A stretch of 64,000 bases of DNA from Chengkuizengella sp. SCS-71B. GTDB lineage: Bacteria > Bacillota > Bacilli > Paenibacillales > KCTC-33759. Location: assembly GCF_040100845.1 (NCBI RefSeq), contig NZ_JAZHSH010000001.1:3022501-3086500 (forward strand). The letters are read 5' to 3'. Positions within the stretch are counted from its first letter, which is position 1, and each line of letters begins with the position of its first letter. The position numbers and the translations under genes were made by a program. The notes beneath the pieces are model-generated. The model ran no database searches, was not told where the DNA came from, and saw nothing but the letters and a program-made list of their open reading frames with translations. Below are positions 8,549 to 16,968 of the stretch, in pieces.

Positions 8549-8670
8549 CTCATATTATATTATGAGATCTCAAAACAAACACCTACAGTACAAAGATGGT
8601 TCATATCTCTTCATACATGAGGTGTGTGAGCTTTAGGCGTTTGTGAAATAGTAAGAATACGTGAGTATTC
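8549..8670 (+). promoter_or_regulatory. Two inverted repeats upstream of the 178-residue protein gene
   Basis: CTCATA-TTATAT-TATGAG (8549-8566) and GAATAC-GTGA-GTATTC (8655-8670) lie in the 296-base gap upstream of 8709. The first overlaps CATATTATA, which resembles a SigK -10 box, but no matching -35 is seen. Their role is unknown. Confidence 0.3.
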
Positions 8671-8708
8671 CAGAGATAATTTAACTTTATTTAGGGAGTG
8701 AATTACAC

Positions 8709-9245
8709 ATGGCAAATAAAACTGATTGCTGTGGCAAAACCTTAAAAGATGTTTGTTTAGTTTTTGATAATAGTGTGGGACCGATAGAAAATCTTGAAAA
8801 TCTACCTATTATTAATGGTAATCCGCTTAATGATGCAAATACACTACTTGTTAACGAATTACCCCCTATAGTAATATCGAAGCCTGGTCAAAAAGTAAAA
8901 ATAGATGCTTCAATATCACTTTTGGTAACACAAGGAAATGTTTTCTCTCAAAATGTTAGTAATAGGGGTGTAAATGCTTTAGATTTTAACTATGGTTTTT
9001 TCTTAGTTAGGGATGATTTAGGTCTTGATGGTCGGTTAGATGAGGTTCTTCAATCATACTCTAATGCAGCTTCTATTCTTCTTGGAGGAAACAACTTTAA
9101 TCCTAATTTTACGTTTACTGATTGTCCACCCAATGGAAAATTTGTTTATAGCATAAGAGTTGGATTTCTTTTTAATGGAAATCTTGCGTCTCAATTCACA
9201 GCTTCTATTCCAAATACTAATATGACTGGTCTTCGAATTGGGTGA
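8709..9245 (+). CDS. Uncharacterised cysteine-containing protein, possibly spore-surface
   Basis: 178 residues; I do not recognise a domain. It begins with a short Cys-rich head (DCCGKTLKDVC) and then a beta-rich, Asn/Gly/Ser-rich body: PPIVISKPGQKVKIDASISLL, ALDFNYGFFLVRDD, FVYSIRVGFLFNGN. It has no signal peptide, no membrane segment and few charges. That profile is typical of spore coat or exosporium components assembled from the mother cell, which would not need secretion; this is inference from composition only. It is monocistronic, with RBS AGGGAGTG and a good terminator. The upstream gap has two palindromes. It could also be a jelly-roll or TasA-like structural protein. Confidence 0.75.
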   Translation: MANKTDCCGKTLKDVCLVFDNSVGPIENLENLPIINGNPLNDANTLLVNELPPIVISKPGQKVKIDASISLLVTQGNVFSQNVSNRGVNALDFNYGFFLVRDDLGLDGRLDEVLQSYSNAASILLGGNNFNPNFTFTDCPPNGKFVYSIRVGFLFNGNLASQFTASIPNTNMTGLRIG

Positions 9246-9272
9246 TCACAACTGTATCATTTTGATTCTTAT

Positions 9273-9308
9273 CCTGTAATTTTTCAAATATGGAAATTAC
9301 AGGATTTT
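9273..9308 (+). terminator. Terminator of the 178-residue protein gene
   Basis: CCTGTAATTT / AAATTACAGG 10-bp perfect stem with an 11-base loop, followed by ATTTTCATTT. Confidence 0.7.
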
Positions 9309-9399
9309 CATTTAAAAACAGATGGCATTACTAATATCTATTGATGAGGATTGATGAAGAATAATTGTATACTAAGAAATAATCATTGATAGTTTAAAA

Positions 9400-9747
9400 T
9401 TATAGTAAAGTGGTTTCTAAAAAATCCTCTTTAATTTCATCCTTAAGATATTTCTTGAGTTTCTCTCTTCCTCCTATTTTCTCAAACCAGTCTTGAATAC
9501 GATTAACGTGCTCTTTATCACTTCTAACTTTATTTTCAATATTTATGTAATCTTCATAACTATCATACTCCCAAATGGCAAATATTTCGATTTCATCCTT
9601 ATTTTTTCCTTTGGTCATCCATCTCCCTACTAGTCTAGCTCCATATTTGAGCTGGGTAGGTAATAAAGTTTTGTTAAAATGTAAATTAAATTCACTTCTT
9701 AAGCTTGCTTCTATCTTATAAGTTTTTCTACGATAAATCATGATCAT
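9400..9747 (-). CDS. NIPSNAP-family protein
   Basis: About 115 residues of ferredoxin-like dimeric alpha/beta-barrel type. IYRRKTYKIEASLRSEFN, LPTQLKYGARLVGRW and EIFAIWEYDSYEDY match small bacterial NIPSNAP proteins. The open frame reaches a TTG at 9759, but GAAAGG lies inside that extension just before ATG codons at 9747 and 9741, so one of these is the start. Family function is poorly known; related folds bind or process small aromatic or lipid molecules. It follows the DeoR regulator with a gap of only a few bases and is probably cotranscribed with it. Confidence 0.75.
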   Translation of the reverse strand: MIMIYRRKTYKIEASLRSEFNLHFNKTLLPTQLKYGARLVGRWMTKGKNKDEIEIFAIWEYDSYEDYINIENKVRSDKEHVNRIQDWFEKIGGREKLKKYLKDEIKEDFLETTLL

Positions 9748-9764
9748 CCTACCTTTCAAATACT

Positions 9765-10529
9765 TTAATTCCTGGCTACTATAACCTCTACACCTAGTGA
9801 TTTAATGGCATTAATCTCTTCTTCTAATGTATCTTCATCTGTAATAATAACGTCAATTCCCTTAATAGGATACATACAAGAAAACATGTCTAAGCCAAAT
9901 TTAAAATGTTCTATTAAAGCTACATTTTTTTTTGAATGATCAAGCACATTTTTATAAAAGACTGAAACATCTGGTGTAGCAGTACTTAATCCTTTTGATG
10001 ATAATGCCCCAGCAGTTGCAAAGCATAAGTCAAATGTAAATTGCTTTACAAATTCATTTGCTATAGAATCGGTAATGTTTCCTGAACTTTTAACATTTCC
10101 ACCTATTAAAAAAGTCTGCACATTACCTAAATCTCTTAAATGATAAGCCGTTTCAACTGAATTAGTAATTACCGTAAAAGGGATATCTGTTGGGAGATAT
10201 TTTAGCATTACATAATGTATAGCAGCACCGCCTATAAATAACGTTTGATTTTCTTTAATATAAGAAACAGCTAATTTCGCAATCGTATTCTGAAAAACAC
10301 TGCCTTCTCCATAGCGTTTAGATGGAGATTGAGGGATATGTCTAACTTCCGGTACAGGTATAGCTCCGCCGTGTGTTCTTTTTAAGACACCCTGTTCTTC
10401 CATTATTGATAAATCTCTTCTAACTGAATCAACTGAGATATCAAATTTAATCGCCAAATCCTTAGCAAGAACACGTCCATTTTGCTCCAATATTTTTAGA
10501 ATTTCAAGTCTTCTTTCATCTGAAAACAT
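9765..10529 (-). CDS. DeoR/GlpR-family transcriptional regulator
   Basis: 254 residues. The N-terminal HTH (RRLEILKILEQNGRVLAKDLAIKFDISVDSVRRDL) with the DeoR signature is followed by LKRTHGGAIP, and then the sugar-phosphate-binding isomerase-like domain (FIGGAAIHYVMLKYLP, VITNSVETA, VALIEHFKFG). Such proteins repress sugar or nucleoside catabolism and are released by a phosphorylated sugar. The gene is transcribed leftward with the NIPSNAP gene; no sugar pathway gene is adjacent, so the target is unclear. Its own promoter region contains repeated AAAACA/GAAT elements, suggesting autoregulation. RBS AGGTG is close to the ATG. Confidence 0.88.
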   Translation of the reverse strand: MFSDERRLEILKILEQNGRVLAKDLAIKFDISVDSVRRDLSIMEEQGVLKRTHGGAIPVPEVRHIPQSPSKRYGEGSVFQNTIAKLAVSYIKENQTLFIGGAAIHYVMLKYLPTDIPFTVITNSVETAYHLRDLGNVQTFLIGGNVKSSGNITDSIANEFVKQFTFDLCFATAGALSSKGLSTATPDVSVFYKNVLDHSKKNVALIEHFKFGLDMFSCMYPIKGIDVIITDEDTLEEEINAIKSLGVEVIVARN

Positions 10530-10580
10530 TTCATCACCTAAATCTAATCTAACATAATTTTTTTATATTATTTCAATTTT

Positions 10581-10643
10581 ATTCTGTTTTGTCAATTCAT
10601 TTTTAAAGTATTATTCATTTTTTTTCTGTTTTATTCATGTTTT
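10581..10643 (-). promoter_or_regulatory. Promoter with repeated AAAACA elements upstream of the DeoR regulator
   Basis: On the minus strand TTGACA (10590-10595) is a consensus -35; TAATAT follows at a long spacing. Three similar elements surround it: AAAACATGAAT (10633-10643), AAAACAGAA (10624-10632) and AAAACAGAAT (10581-10590). DeoR proteins bind direct repeats of this size, so autoregulation is plausible. Confidence 0.4.
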
Positions 10644-10795
10644 ATGTTGTAGATCAAATTTAATTAATCAACAAATTTGCCCTTTCAACAAAGAATGCGC
10701 CATCTATATTTAAGATAAGCGCATTGTTAAAGATAGCTTGGGTTTCTATTAGCTGTCATTTAAGAAGAGAATGTGTAAACGTTACAAATTAATCT

Positions 10796-11449
10796 TTATA
10801 TTAGAGAATTTTCGATAATATCAACAGATTTTCGTTTAGTATCTAAAATACGTGTTCTAACATCGTTTTTTGAAATCAATATTTCTTGTCCATTTTTATC
10901 AAAACAGTATGCTATCGGAATTGAAAATCCACAATTTCTATATGATCCATCTGCGTGGCTAGCTCCAATAATCATCGCTCTTTGATCAATGGCAATTTTT
11001 CTAGCTTCATTCGTCCATTCTTCAAATTGTGCTTCACTAAACATACCAACTCCAATAGGATTAAAGATAATATCGATATCATCATTTTTGACTAGTCCTT
11101 CCAATCCTTTGAATATTTCTACACAAAGTAAATATCCTATATTCACACCATTCTCTTTAATATTCGATAGAGTATATAATTTTGCATCTTCTGGTGTTTT
11201 TGCTCTTTCCAATATAAGTTCACCTAAACTATTAACAATAGAAACCCTATCTTTATTGTTATCATCTTTATAACCAGTTACAATAATAGTGTTATTAGAT
11301 TTTGCTAAATTACATACCTTCTGTATGTTATCCTGATGAAAATAACCTTCAGGAAACAATACTATATCTACAGTAGGATTATTTTCAACTTCATTCTCTA
11401 ACTGTTCTAAATTATTCTCTCTTTTAGGTTGACCAATAAGAATTTTCAT
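10796..11449 (-). CDS. Carbon-nitrogen hydrolase (nitrilase superfamily) protein
   Basis: 217 residues, short for the superfamily (usually 260-300). The catalytic triad can be placed: Glu34 in FPEGYF, a probable Lys84 (ERAKTPED) and Cys109 in YLLCVEIF. The region INSLGELI-type strand (VSIVNSLGELILERAK) and IIFNPIGVGMFSE also fit. Members hydrolyse amide or nitrile bonds of small metabolites in the cytoplasm. The protein is compact but no internal break is visible, so it is likely intact. It lacks close partners and lies between the DeoR pair and a disrupted kinase gene. The substrate is unknown. Confidence 0.78.
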   Translation of the reverse strand: MKILIGQPKRENNLEQLENEVENNPTVDIVLFPEGYFHQDNIQKVCNLAKSNNTIIVTGYKDDNNKDRVSIVNSLGELILERAKTPEDAKLYTLSNIKENGVNIGYLLCVEIFKGLEGLVKNDDIDIIFNPIGVGMFSEAQFEEWTNEARKIAIDQRAMIIGASHADGSYRNCGFSIPIAYCFDKNGQEILISKNDVRTRILDTKRKSVDIIENSLI

Positions 11450-11876
11450 TTACAGCACACCCTTTTTAAATGTTTACTAACTATCCCATAATTATATCAG
11501 GTATACACAAATTAATTGGTATGAAAAAAATTAATATTCATTTCAGTGATTTTTAAGCTCTGGTTACTGAATAACATATTTCAAGAAAGGTTTATCTTTC
11601 TCTTCATGTAATCAACAATGTGATTTTATGCTTAATGCTTTAACTTCTAAATCTTGAATATTAGAGTTTTCTCCTATACCATCAATAACTAAATCAACTT
11701 TTTCTATAGGGTTTTGCCTCTTGATATAAAGCTCTTCTGCTGGCATCCATAACTCTTCCCATAAGTGTCTTTTCTGTTCACCATCACGTTCAATACCTCA
11801 AGACAATCTTAGTTCTTTTGGAGTCTCAACCCAAATTTTAAAATCATAGTAGGTTTCTAGTTCTTTTATTAACGAG

Positions 11877-11879
11877 TAA
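11877..11879. repeat. Target-site duplication, left copy (TAA)
   Basis: TAA directly before the IS left end; the same triplet follows the right end at 13096-13098. Confidence 0.8.
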
Positions 11880-11897
11880 TGGATTGTCAACACAAAA

Positions 11898-12731
11898 CTA
11901 GACAACTTTTTTAAGGTGTTCAAGTTTATACTCAATCGGGCTTAAATATCCTAATGTTCCATGAATTCGAATGTAATTAAACCAATGTATGTAATCTTGC
12001 AGTTCTATGGATAACTCTTCTAAGCTAGCAAATTGATGTCTTCTAATAAACTCTGTTTTGATGATTTTAAACGTAGCCTCGGCTACAGCATTATCATAAG
12101 GACAACCTTTCATACTTAAAGAACGCTTAATATCAAATGTCTCTAACACTTCATCTATCAACTTATTTTTAAATTCATTTCCACGATCTGTGTGGAAATA
12201 TTGTATTTTACGAAGATCTCTCTGAATAGATGCAAACGCACGATAAACCAATGCTGCATCTTTGTTAGGACCTGTACTGTACCCGATGATTTCTCTGTTG
12301 AAAAGATCAATAAATACACATATGTAATGCCACTTTTGATTGACTCTTACATAGGTTAGGTCACTGACGACCACATTCAATTCTTCTTCTTGATCAAAAT
12401 TACGGTTCAATTCATTTATTTGTTTAGACTCATTATACGTTGTTGGATGTGGCTTAAATTGTGCGATGGTGTAGGTAGAAACCAATCCCTGCTCTTTCAT
12501 AATCCGACCAATTCGTCGTCTAGATACCTGATATCCTAACTTAGCTAACTCGATTTTCATCTTGCGAGTTCCATAATTTTGACGACTTGCATTAAAAATA
12601 TCAATCATAGTAGATGCCAGATTATCTTCCGAGGAATTTTCCTTTGCTTCATAATAATAGGTGCTTCTTGAGATGTTTAGGACTTTACACATTGCTGATA
12701 TCGAGTATTTGTGACGATTATTCTTAATCAC
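11898..12731 (-). CDS. IS3-family transposase OrfB (DDE catalytic part)
   Basis: 277 residues. The N-terminal HTH_21 region (YSISAMCKVLNISRSTYYYE) is followed by an integrase core with the three acidic residues: Asp in VVSDLTYVRV, Asp in YFHTDRGNEF and Glu in AVAEATFKIIKTEF. The C-terminal HWFNYIRIHGTLGYLSPIEY is the standard end. The frame opens at a GTG just downstream of the orfA stop. In this family the active enzyme is normally an OrfAB fusion made by -1 frameshifting. A clear slippery heptamer is not obvious here, so the fusion site is uncertain. It looks full length. Confidence 0.92.
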   Translation of the reverse strand: MIKNNRHKYSISAMCKVLNISRSTYYYEAKENSSEDNLASTMIDIFNASRQNYGTRKMKIELAKLGYQVSRRRIGRIMKEQGLVSTYTIAQFKPHPTTYNESKQINELNRNFDQEEELNVVVSDLTYVRVNQKWHYICVFIDLFNREIIGYSTGPNKDAALVYRAFASIQRDLRKIQYFHTDRGNEFKNKLIDEVLETFDIKRSLSMKGCPYDNAVAEATFKIIKTEFIRRHQFASLEELSIELQDYIHWFNYIRIHGTLGYLSPIEYKLEHLKKVV

Positions 12732-12733
12732 AT

Positions 12734-13018
12734 TTACTTTCGTCCTATGATCAGCGCTGCTTGCTTTAAAATATCATTTTCCATTCGAAGTTGTTTGATT
12801 TCTTTTCTAAGTTCTCTTAGCTCTTGTTCCTCAGGGGTTAAATTGTCTTTTTCTTTAAACAATCCCGATGTATCACTCTGCACAACCCATTTATCAAGTG
12901 CTGATGGTGTTAATTCATACTCTCTAATTATATCTTTACGTGGTTTACCCCTTTTATAAAGCTGCACCATTTGTTGCTTGAATTCCGGACTAAATGTTCT
13001 TCGTTTTCTTTTTGTCAT
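12734..13018 (-). CDS. IS3-family transposase OrfA (DNA-binding part)
   Basis: 94 residues. The N-terminal helix-turn-helix (RRTFSPEFKQQMVQLYKRG, YELTPSALDKWV) is followed by a leucine-zipper-like helix (EEQELRELRKEIKQLRME, NDILKQAAL). Ends with IIGRK and a TAA two bases before the GTG of orfB. OrfA binds the terminal inverted repeats and, as an OrfAB fusion partner, directs transposition. Its start overlaps the interrupted kinase frame because the element inserted within coding DNA. No damage is visible. Confidence 0.92.
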   Translation of the reverse strand: MTKRKRRTFSPEFKQQMVQLYKRGKPRKDIIREYELTPSALDKWVVQSDTSGLFKEKDNLTPEEQELRELRKEIKQLRMENDILKQAALIIGRK

Positions 13019-13095
13019 AGTAGATTCTCCTCAATAATATTAGTTGTATTCTACTTGACCTTAATTTTTCTGTCCAGTTAAGTGTAGCCGATCTA

Positions 13096-13098
13096 TAA
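13096..13098. repeat. Target-site duplication, right copy (TAA)
   Basis: TAA directly after the right end of the IS3 element, matching 11877-11879. Confidence 0.8.
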
Positions 13099-13495
13099 CA
13101 CCCTTCCATAACTACCAATCCACCAGAGGGGACTTTATGCCACTCAACCAAGGCATCTTCATTCCAATCATACCTCTGATACTCAGTATTTTGATTTTGA
13201 CTTAAAGGGTGTAAGATTTGATCTTTCACTCTATTAATATCCCAATTTCCTCCTATGTCACTATCTTTTACAGATTCTCTAAGTAAAGATGGTTTATAGA
13301 AATCATCCATATGTATTACAGTTACTTTCTTTGGGTCTACCTTCCTAATGGCTTGTGCTAGAGTACTTTTTCCTGCTCCCCCACAACCATCAATCCCAAT
13401 TAGAATTGTTTTATTTCCTTCTTTTGTATTCATTAATTTTGCATAAATATCTTCAATTAAAATATTCATATCGTATCTCCTCCAATAAGTTTAAA

Positions 13496-14266
13496 TTATA
13501 TTGATTTGATACCTTGAGTTATCTGCTCCTCATTTCTTTCTAAGTATCCAATATCATTCAAATATAATTCAATATGACCTTCTTCTATATGTAATTGAAA
13601 ATCTTTGTTACCATTACTTGCTTCAAAACGCATAAAATCTATTAGGCTTTTTAATCGCTTTATTAATACTCCAACAAAAGAGTTTTTACTTTCAGAGTCT
13701 ACTCCATAAGTATCCAGAAACAGCTTCGATTTTCTTATTTGTTCCTTTAGGTTACCATGATAGTCAAATGGTACCCACCTGTAAATGGCATATGCGATAT
13801 CCCACATTTTCGGTCCTGGGTGGAGAGTATCAAAGTCGATAATACCAGTTGCTTCATTGTTCTCTACAGTAACGTTATAGGGTGCAAAGTCCCCATGACA
13901 CATTACTTCAATAGGATAAGTTTCTGATAACATCCACTGCTCATCATTTGTTAGTCTTGTAACATATTTTTCACTATACTTATGAAACTCTAATAATAAT
14001 TTTGATGAAGATACGATCATTGAGTCTGTTAATAGTTTCTCTGGCAATGGATAATTAAAAACATCACCGGGCATAAAGGAAATAATCTCCTCTTCTTTTT
14101 CATTTATACCGTATGGTTTTGGAACAAAATTAACTCCTTCTTCATGAAGAAATTGTAAAAAACAATGTATATCCTTTGTCCATTTATTAGAGGGTCTAAC
14201 AACAGTTTCTCCAATTTTATGAATCTTCCCGATTCTACCCCCTGTAAGTTCTTCTTTATTGTTCAT
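13496..14266 (-). CDS. Aminoglycoside phosphotransferase (APH)-fold kinase
   Basis: 256 residues with the protein-kinase-like APH fold. The catalytic loop CHGDFAPYNV (H124-D126, N131) and the metal-binding IIDFDTLHPGPKMWDIAYAIYRW (D144) are intact. The N-terminal lobe is short and glycine loop poorly defined. Such enzymes use ATP or GTP to phosphorylate aminoglycosides, choline, homoserine or other small alcohols; the sequence alone does not show antibiotic resistance. It is the upstream gene of the pair whose second member, a uridine-kinase-like gene, was destroyed by the IS3 insertion. RBS is AGAGGTTG. Confidence 0.82.
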   Translation of the reverse strand: MNNKEELTGGRIGKIHKIGETVVRPSNKWTKDIHCFLQFLHEEGVNFVPKPYGINEKEEEIISFMPGDVFNYPLPEKLLTDSMIVSSSKLLLEFHKYSEKYVTRLTNDEQWMLSETYPIEVMCHGDFAPYNVTVENNEATGIIDFDTLHPGPKMWDIAYAIYRWVPFDYHGNLKEQIRKSKLFLDTYGVDSESKNSFVGVLIKRLKSLIDFMRFEASNGNKDFQLHIEEGHIELYLNDIGYLERNEEQITQGIKSI

Positions 14267-14324
14267 TTATAACAACCTCTCTATATTATTTTTTTCTTGT
14301 GTTTTAATGCTAGTTTTATATGAC

Positions 14325-14360
14325 AAAAAAGCCACTCTAGAAACGAACCCTAGAGAGGCT
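14325..14360 (-). terminator. Leftward terminator
   Basis: On the minus strand a 10-bp stem with one mismatch (GCCTCTCTAG / CTAGAGTGGC) is followed by TTTTTTG. It would end transcripts coming from the penicillin-binding protein gene, about 400 bases upstream. Confidence 0.75.
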
Positions 14361-14767
14361 TTACATACACCAGAACAATATATATGCATATGGGACAAAG
14401 AATTACACGATGAACAATAATATTGAAAACGTTAATCTCAACAAATTAGCTATGTATTAAAGGTCATCATAAGACATTTAATATCACTAATTTTTAAGAA
14501 AAAGTTACATCATACAATTTTAAAAGTATCCAAGCATAAAAATATGGGTGTATTAATCCGATTCTCTAAGTTCATATAGGTTGCTTCTAGAATATAAAGC
14601 AACAATTATTTAAGAACTCTTAAAAACAGATTAATTCCACATTATCTTTATACCATTCCCTTCCTATAATTATGCATTCAGTATATAACATAAAAATAAA
14701 TACCGTCAATCTATTTACTATTTCATGGAATTTTTTTAGTTGAAGGAACTAGACCAGTCAGCCTTCT
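14361..14767. other. Intergenic stretch without recognisable gene
   Basis: 407 AT-rich bases between a leftward terminator and the penicillin-binding protein stop. No open frame with an RBS, no structured RNA and no repeat was recognised. It probably holds the 3' untranslated region of the PBP gene. Confidence 0.5.
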
Positions 14768-16552
14768 CTAATATCCGTTCTTGGCCAACCACCCCATAAT
14801 CTCTCCAAAAATTTTCGTAGCTATATGTTGCCCTCCTTCGTAAGGATTTTGAACAAATACAGCTATCGCATATCTAGGATCTATGTAAGGACCATAACCA
14901 ATAAACCATTGATTCTCTCCTTTTCTCCCATCAACAATCACTTCTGCAGTCCCAGATTTCCCTGCTAGTTTCCAAGGATTCCTTTTTAGACTTTTGCCAG
15001 TACCGTCTTGTACTACCTCCTCCATCCAATGCAATAAAAGATTTGAAGTTTGCAATGAAATATTGCGTTCACCAGTACTTAGAAACTGATCATCAAAAGC
15101 TTGTTTAAAAGAGTCATTTTGATAACGGATTTCCTTTACTACCCTTGATTGCTTTACTTCACCTTGATTAAGCAAAGTAACAACAAGGTTAGCTGCTTGC
15201 AGCGGAGTCATCAATACATCCCTTTGGCCAATTGAGGTTTGAGCTTTTACACCTTCATCTTCTTTATCTGTATTTGTTGAAAAAATTTGCCCTATCTCCT
15301 CATGATCAAATTGGTAAAATACAAAGTCTCCATGATTTTGAAACCATCCATTTTTCTGTAAACCACCTAACTTGCTGAATGTTTGCACTAACATGTTAGA
15401 ACTCATTCGTTTCATCACTTTAGCAAACGTAATATTACAGGATTGTGCAAAGGCTTCTTCGAATGAAATCGTACCATGCCCTTCCTTTCTCCAGCATGTA
15501 AATCTATATTTTCCAAGATAACCATTACATTCAAATTTTTCCTTTGGGTCTACTAAGTCGTTTTCTAATGCCGCAGCTGCAACAATGATTTTAAATATCG
15601 AACCAGGGATTTGAGCTTTTAAAGCTTGATTGCCCCAATGATTTTCAGTCATGGTTACTCGATTGGGATCATAATCAGGAAGACTCGACATTGCTAGTAC
15701 ATCAGCGTTAAGAGTATCTAAAACCACCACAGCACTATTATGATTTGTATATGTGGCTTGTATCATTTCCACGTTCTGTTGAATATTTTTATCAATCGTA
15801 GTCTTAATTTTTAAAGGATAAAATGGATTAGTAGACTGAATGAGTCTTAAATCTAATCCAGGAATCACTCGATGTTTCCCATCTGTGAAAAATGAAAGAG
15901 ATGTATCTTCTACACTTTGAATAAGTGAGTCAAATGTTTTTTCTAATCCGCTAGCACCAATTAAGGTATTTATGGACATTTCTCCACTATCGATTTTAGT
16001 TGGGTATAACTTTTTTATTCGACTCGGGTTTTCACCTACAAAACCAATTAAATGGCTTGCAATATAAGGATCAGGGTATCTTAGTTCATATTGGATAGCT
16101 TGAATGCCTGGTAAATGGAGTCCATTGATGATCGCTACCTCATTGGCTGTTAATATATATGGAATTGTTGCTGTTGCATTCTCCTTCCAAATGACTGGTT
16201 CATTTATACTATTGAAGAATTCAGTCCACTCTTCTAATGAAATGTCTAATATACTCACTAATTTTTTTATTTTTTGTTCATTTCCCTGGAAATGACTTCG
16301 ATTTGGAAAAACGGCTACAACATGAACCAACCGCCCTGTTAATGAATCTCCATTACGATCATAAAAGTGACCTCTTCCAGAGGATAGTATAACTCCAGAT
16401 TCTCTTTGATTAATGGAACGCTCGATAAGATTAATGTCTAAAGTTGAATAACTTCTCGTCTCAACTACTTGAATCCAGAACAATCTTGAGCCTAACATTC
16501 CAATAATCAATGTAAAACATAATAATGTGATTAGGATCCTTCTTTTATCCAA
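14768..16552 (-). CDS. Class B penicillin-binding protein (transpeptidase)
   Basis: 594 residues. A single N-terminal membrane anchor (ILITLLCFTLIIGMLGSRLFWIQV) precedes a PBP dimerisation-type domain (ERSINQRESGVILSSGRGHFYDRNG). The transpeptidase domain has all three motifs: SIFK (S318-K321), SCN (371-373) and KSGTAEV near residue 533. It cross-links peptidoglycan on the outer face of the membrane. There is no glycosyltransferase domain, which makes it class B, like Bacillus PbpA/PbpH or sporulation SpoVD-type proteins. No PASTA domain is present. It is monocistronic, so a sporulation- or stress-specific paralogue is possible. The exact subfamily was not determined. Confidence 0.9.
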   Translation of the reverse strand: MDKRRILITLLCFTLIIGMLGSRLFWIQVVETRSYSTLDINLIERSINQRESGVILSSGRGHFYDRNGDSLTGRLVHVVAVFPNRSHFQGNEQKIKKLVSILDISLEEWTEFFNSINEPVIWKENATATIPYILTANEVAIINGLHLPGIQAIQYELRYPDPYIASHLIGFVGENPSRIKKLYPTKIDSGEMSINTLIGASGLEKTFDSLIQSVEDTSLSFFTDGKHRVIPGLDLRLIQSTNPFYPLKIKTTIDKNIQQNVEMIQATYTNHNSAVVVLDTLNADVLAMSSLPDYDPNRVTMTENHWGNQALKAQIPGSIFKIIVAAAALENDLVDPKEKFECNGYLGKYRFTCWRKEGHGTISFEEAFAQSCNITFAKVMKRMSSNMLVQTFSKLGGLQKNGWFQNHGDFVFYQFDHEEIGQIFSTNTDKEDEGVKAQTSIGQRDVLMTPLQAANLVVTLLNQGEVKQSRVVKEIRYQNDSFKQAFDDQFLSTGERNISLQTSNLLLHWMEEVVQDGTGKSLKRNPWKLAGKSGTAEVIVDGRKGENQWFIGYGPYIDPRYAIAVFVQNPYEGGQHIATKIFGEIMGWLAKNGY

Positions 16553-16692
16553 ATTTGTCTGCTCCTAATTCCTGACTTTTTTGTAATCTTAAATGCAATG
16601 AAGAAAACTTAAAACGTTAAGTCTTTTTTATTATTTACAAATTCAAATTAGAACAATCAAAAGAATTTCAATATACTATATATTTTTTATAC

Positions 16693-16744
16693 AAAAAAAC
16701 TCCTATGCTACAGAATTTTTCTGATTGCACAGGATTTTTTCTTT
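16693..16744 (-). terminator. Terminator-like hairpin between PBP and membrane-protein genes
   Basis: An imperfect stem around CTCCTATGC / GCACAGGAT, with an inner AGAA/TTCT pair, has T runs on both strands. It would end leftward transcription from the membrane protein gene at 16969. The rest of 16553-16968 holds one copy of a 20-base repeat (16809-16828) and no gene. Confidence 0.5.
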
Positions 16745-16968
16745 AACTATTTTAATTTAATGATATGAGTTGTTTACATTTAATGTGTGTATTCAATGCT
16801 CAGATGTGGTTTTAAAAGAAAGATTGATTATTTAAAAGTTATCAAGACCTAAATCGTAAAAAACCATAAAAAATAAGGGTGATACATATTATACATGACT
16901 GCGAAAGATCATTATATGTTAGTGGCATTGATTTCCAACTATTGCCCCCGTTAATAAGCCCATTACTT

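Larger units (their letters stand above)
11880..13095 (-). mobile_element. Complete IS3-family insertion sequence (IS150-like), 1216 bp
   Basis: Boundaries were fixed three ways. Imperfect terminal inverted repeats of about 25 bp match between the ends (TGGATTGTCAACAC at the left, TAGATCGGCTACAC reading in from the right, then AACTNGACA shared). There is a 3-bp TAA duplication. The interrupted kinase gene regains its frame when the element is removed. It contains the usual orfA and orfB, both leftward and both apparently intact, so it may be active. IS3 elements move by a copy-out circle mechanism. Confidence 0.9.
11612..13469 (-). pseudogene. Uridine-kinase-like P-loop kinase gene, split by an IS3 element and carrying an internal stop
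   Basis: The 5' part starts at ATG 13469 (RBS GGAGGAG) and has a Walker A motif GIDGCGGAGKST at residues 25-36 and VIHMDDFYKP. It reads to LVVMEGC at 13098. The 3' part, 11875-11612, reads SLIKELETYYDFKIWVETP, then GIERDGEQKRHLWEELWMP and DLVIDGIG. Removing bases 11880-13095 and one TAA copy restores the frame exactly (GCY-SLIKEL), so this was one gene of about 210 codons. A TGA at 11798-11800 interrupts LRLS*GIERDG, where homologues have Arg (CGA to TGA). It is therefore doubly inactivated. It follows an APH-type kinase gene with a 26-base gap and was probably in its operon. The original role was phosphorylation of a nucleoside or similar small substrate. Confidence 0.88.

Noticed and set aside
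13496-14266. Calling the APH-type kinase an aminoglycoside resistance gene
   Set aside because: Only general APH motifs are visible; many homologues phosphorylate other small molecules.
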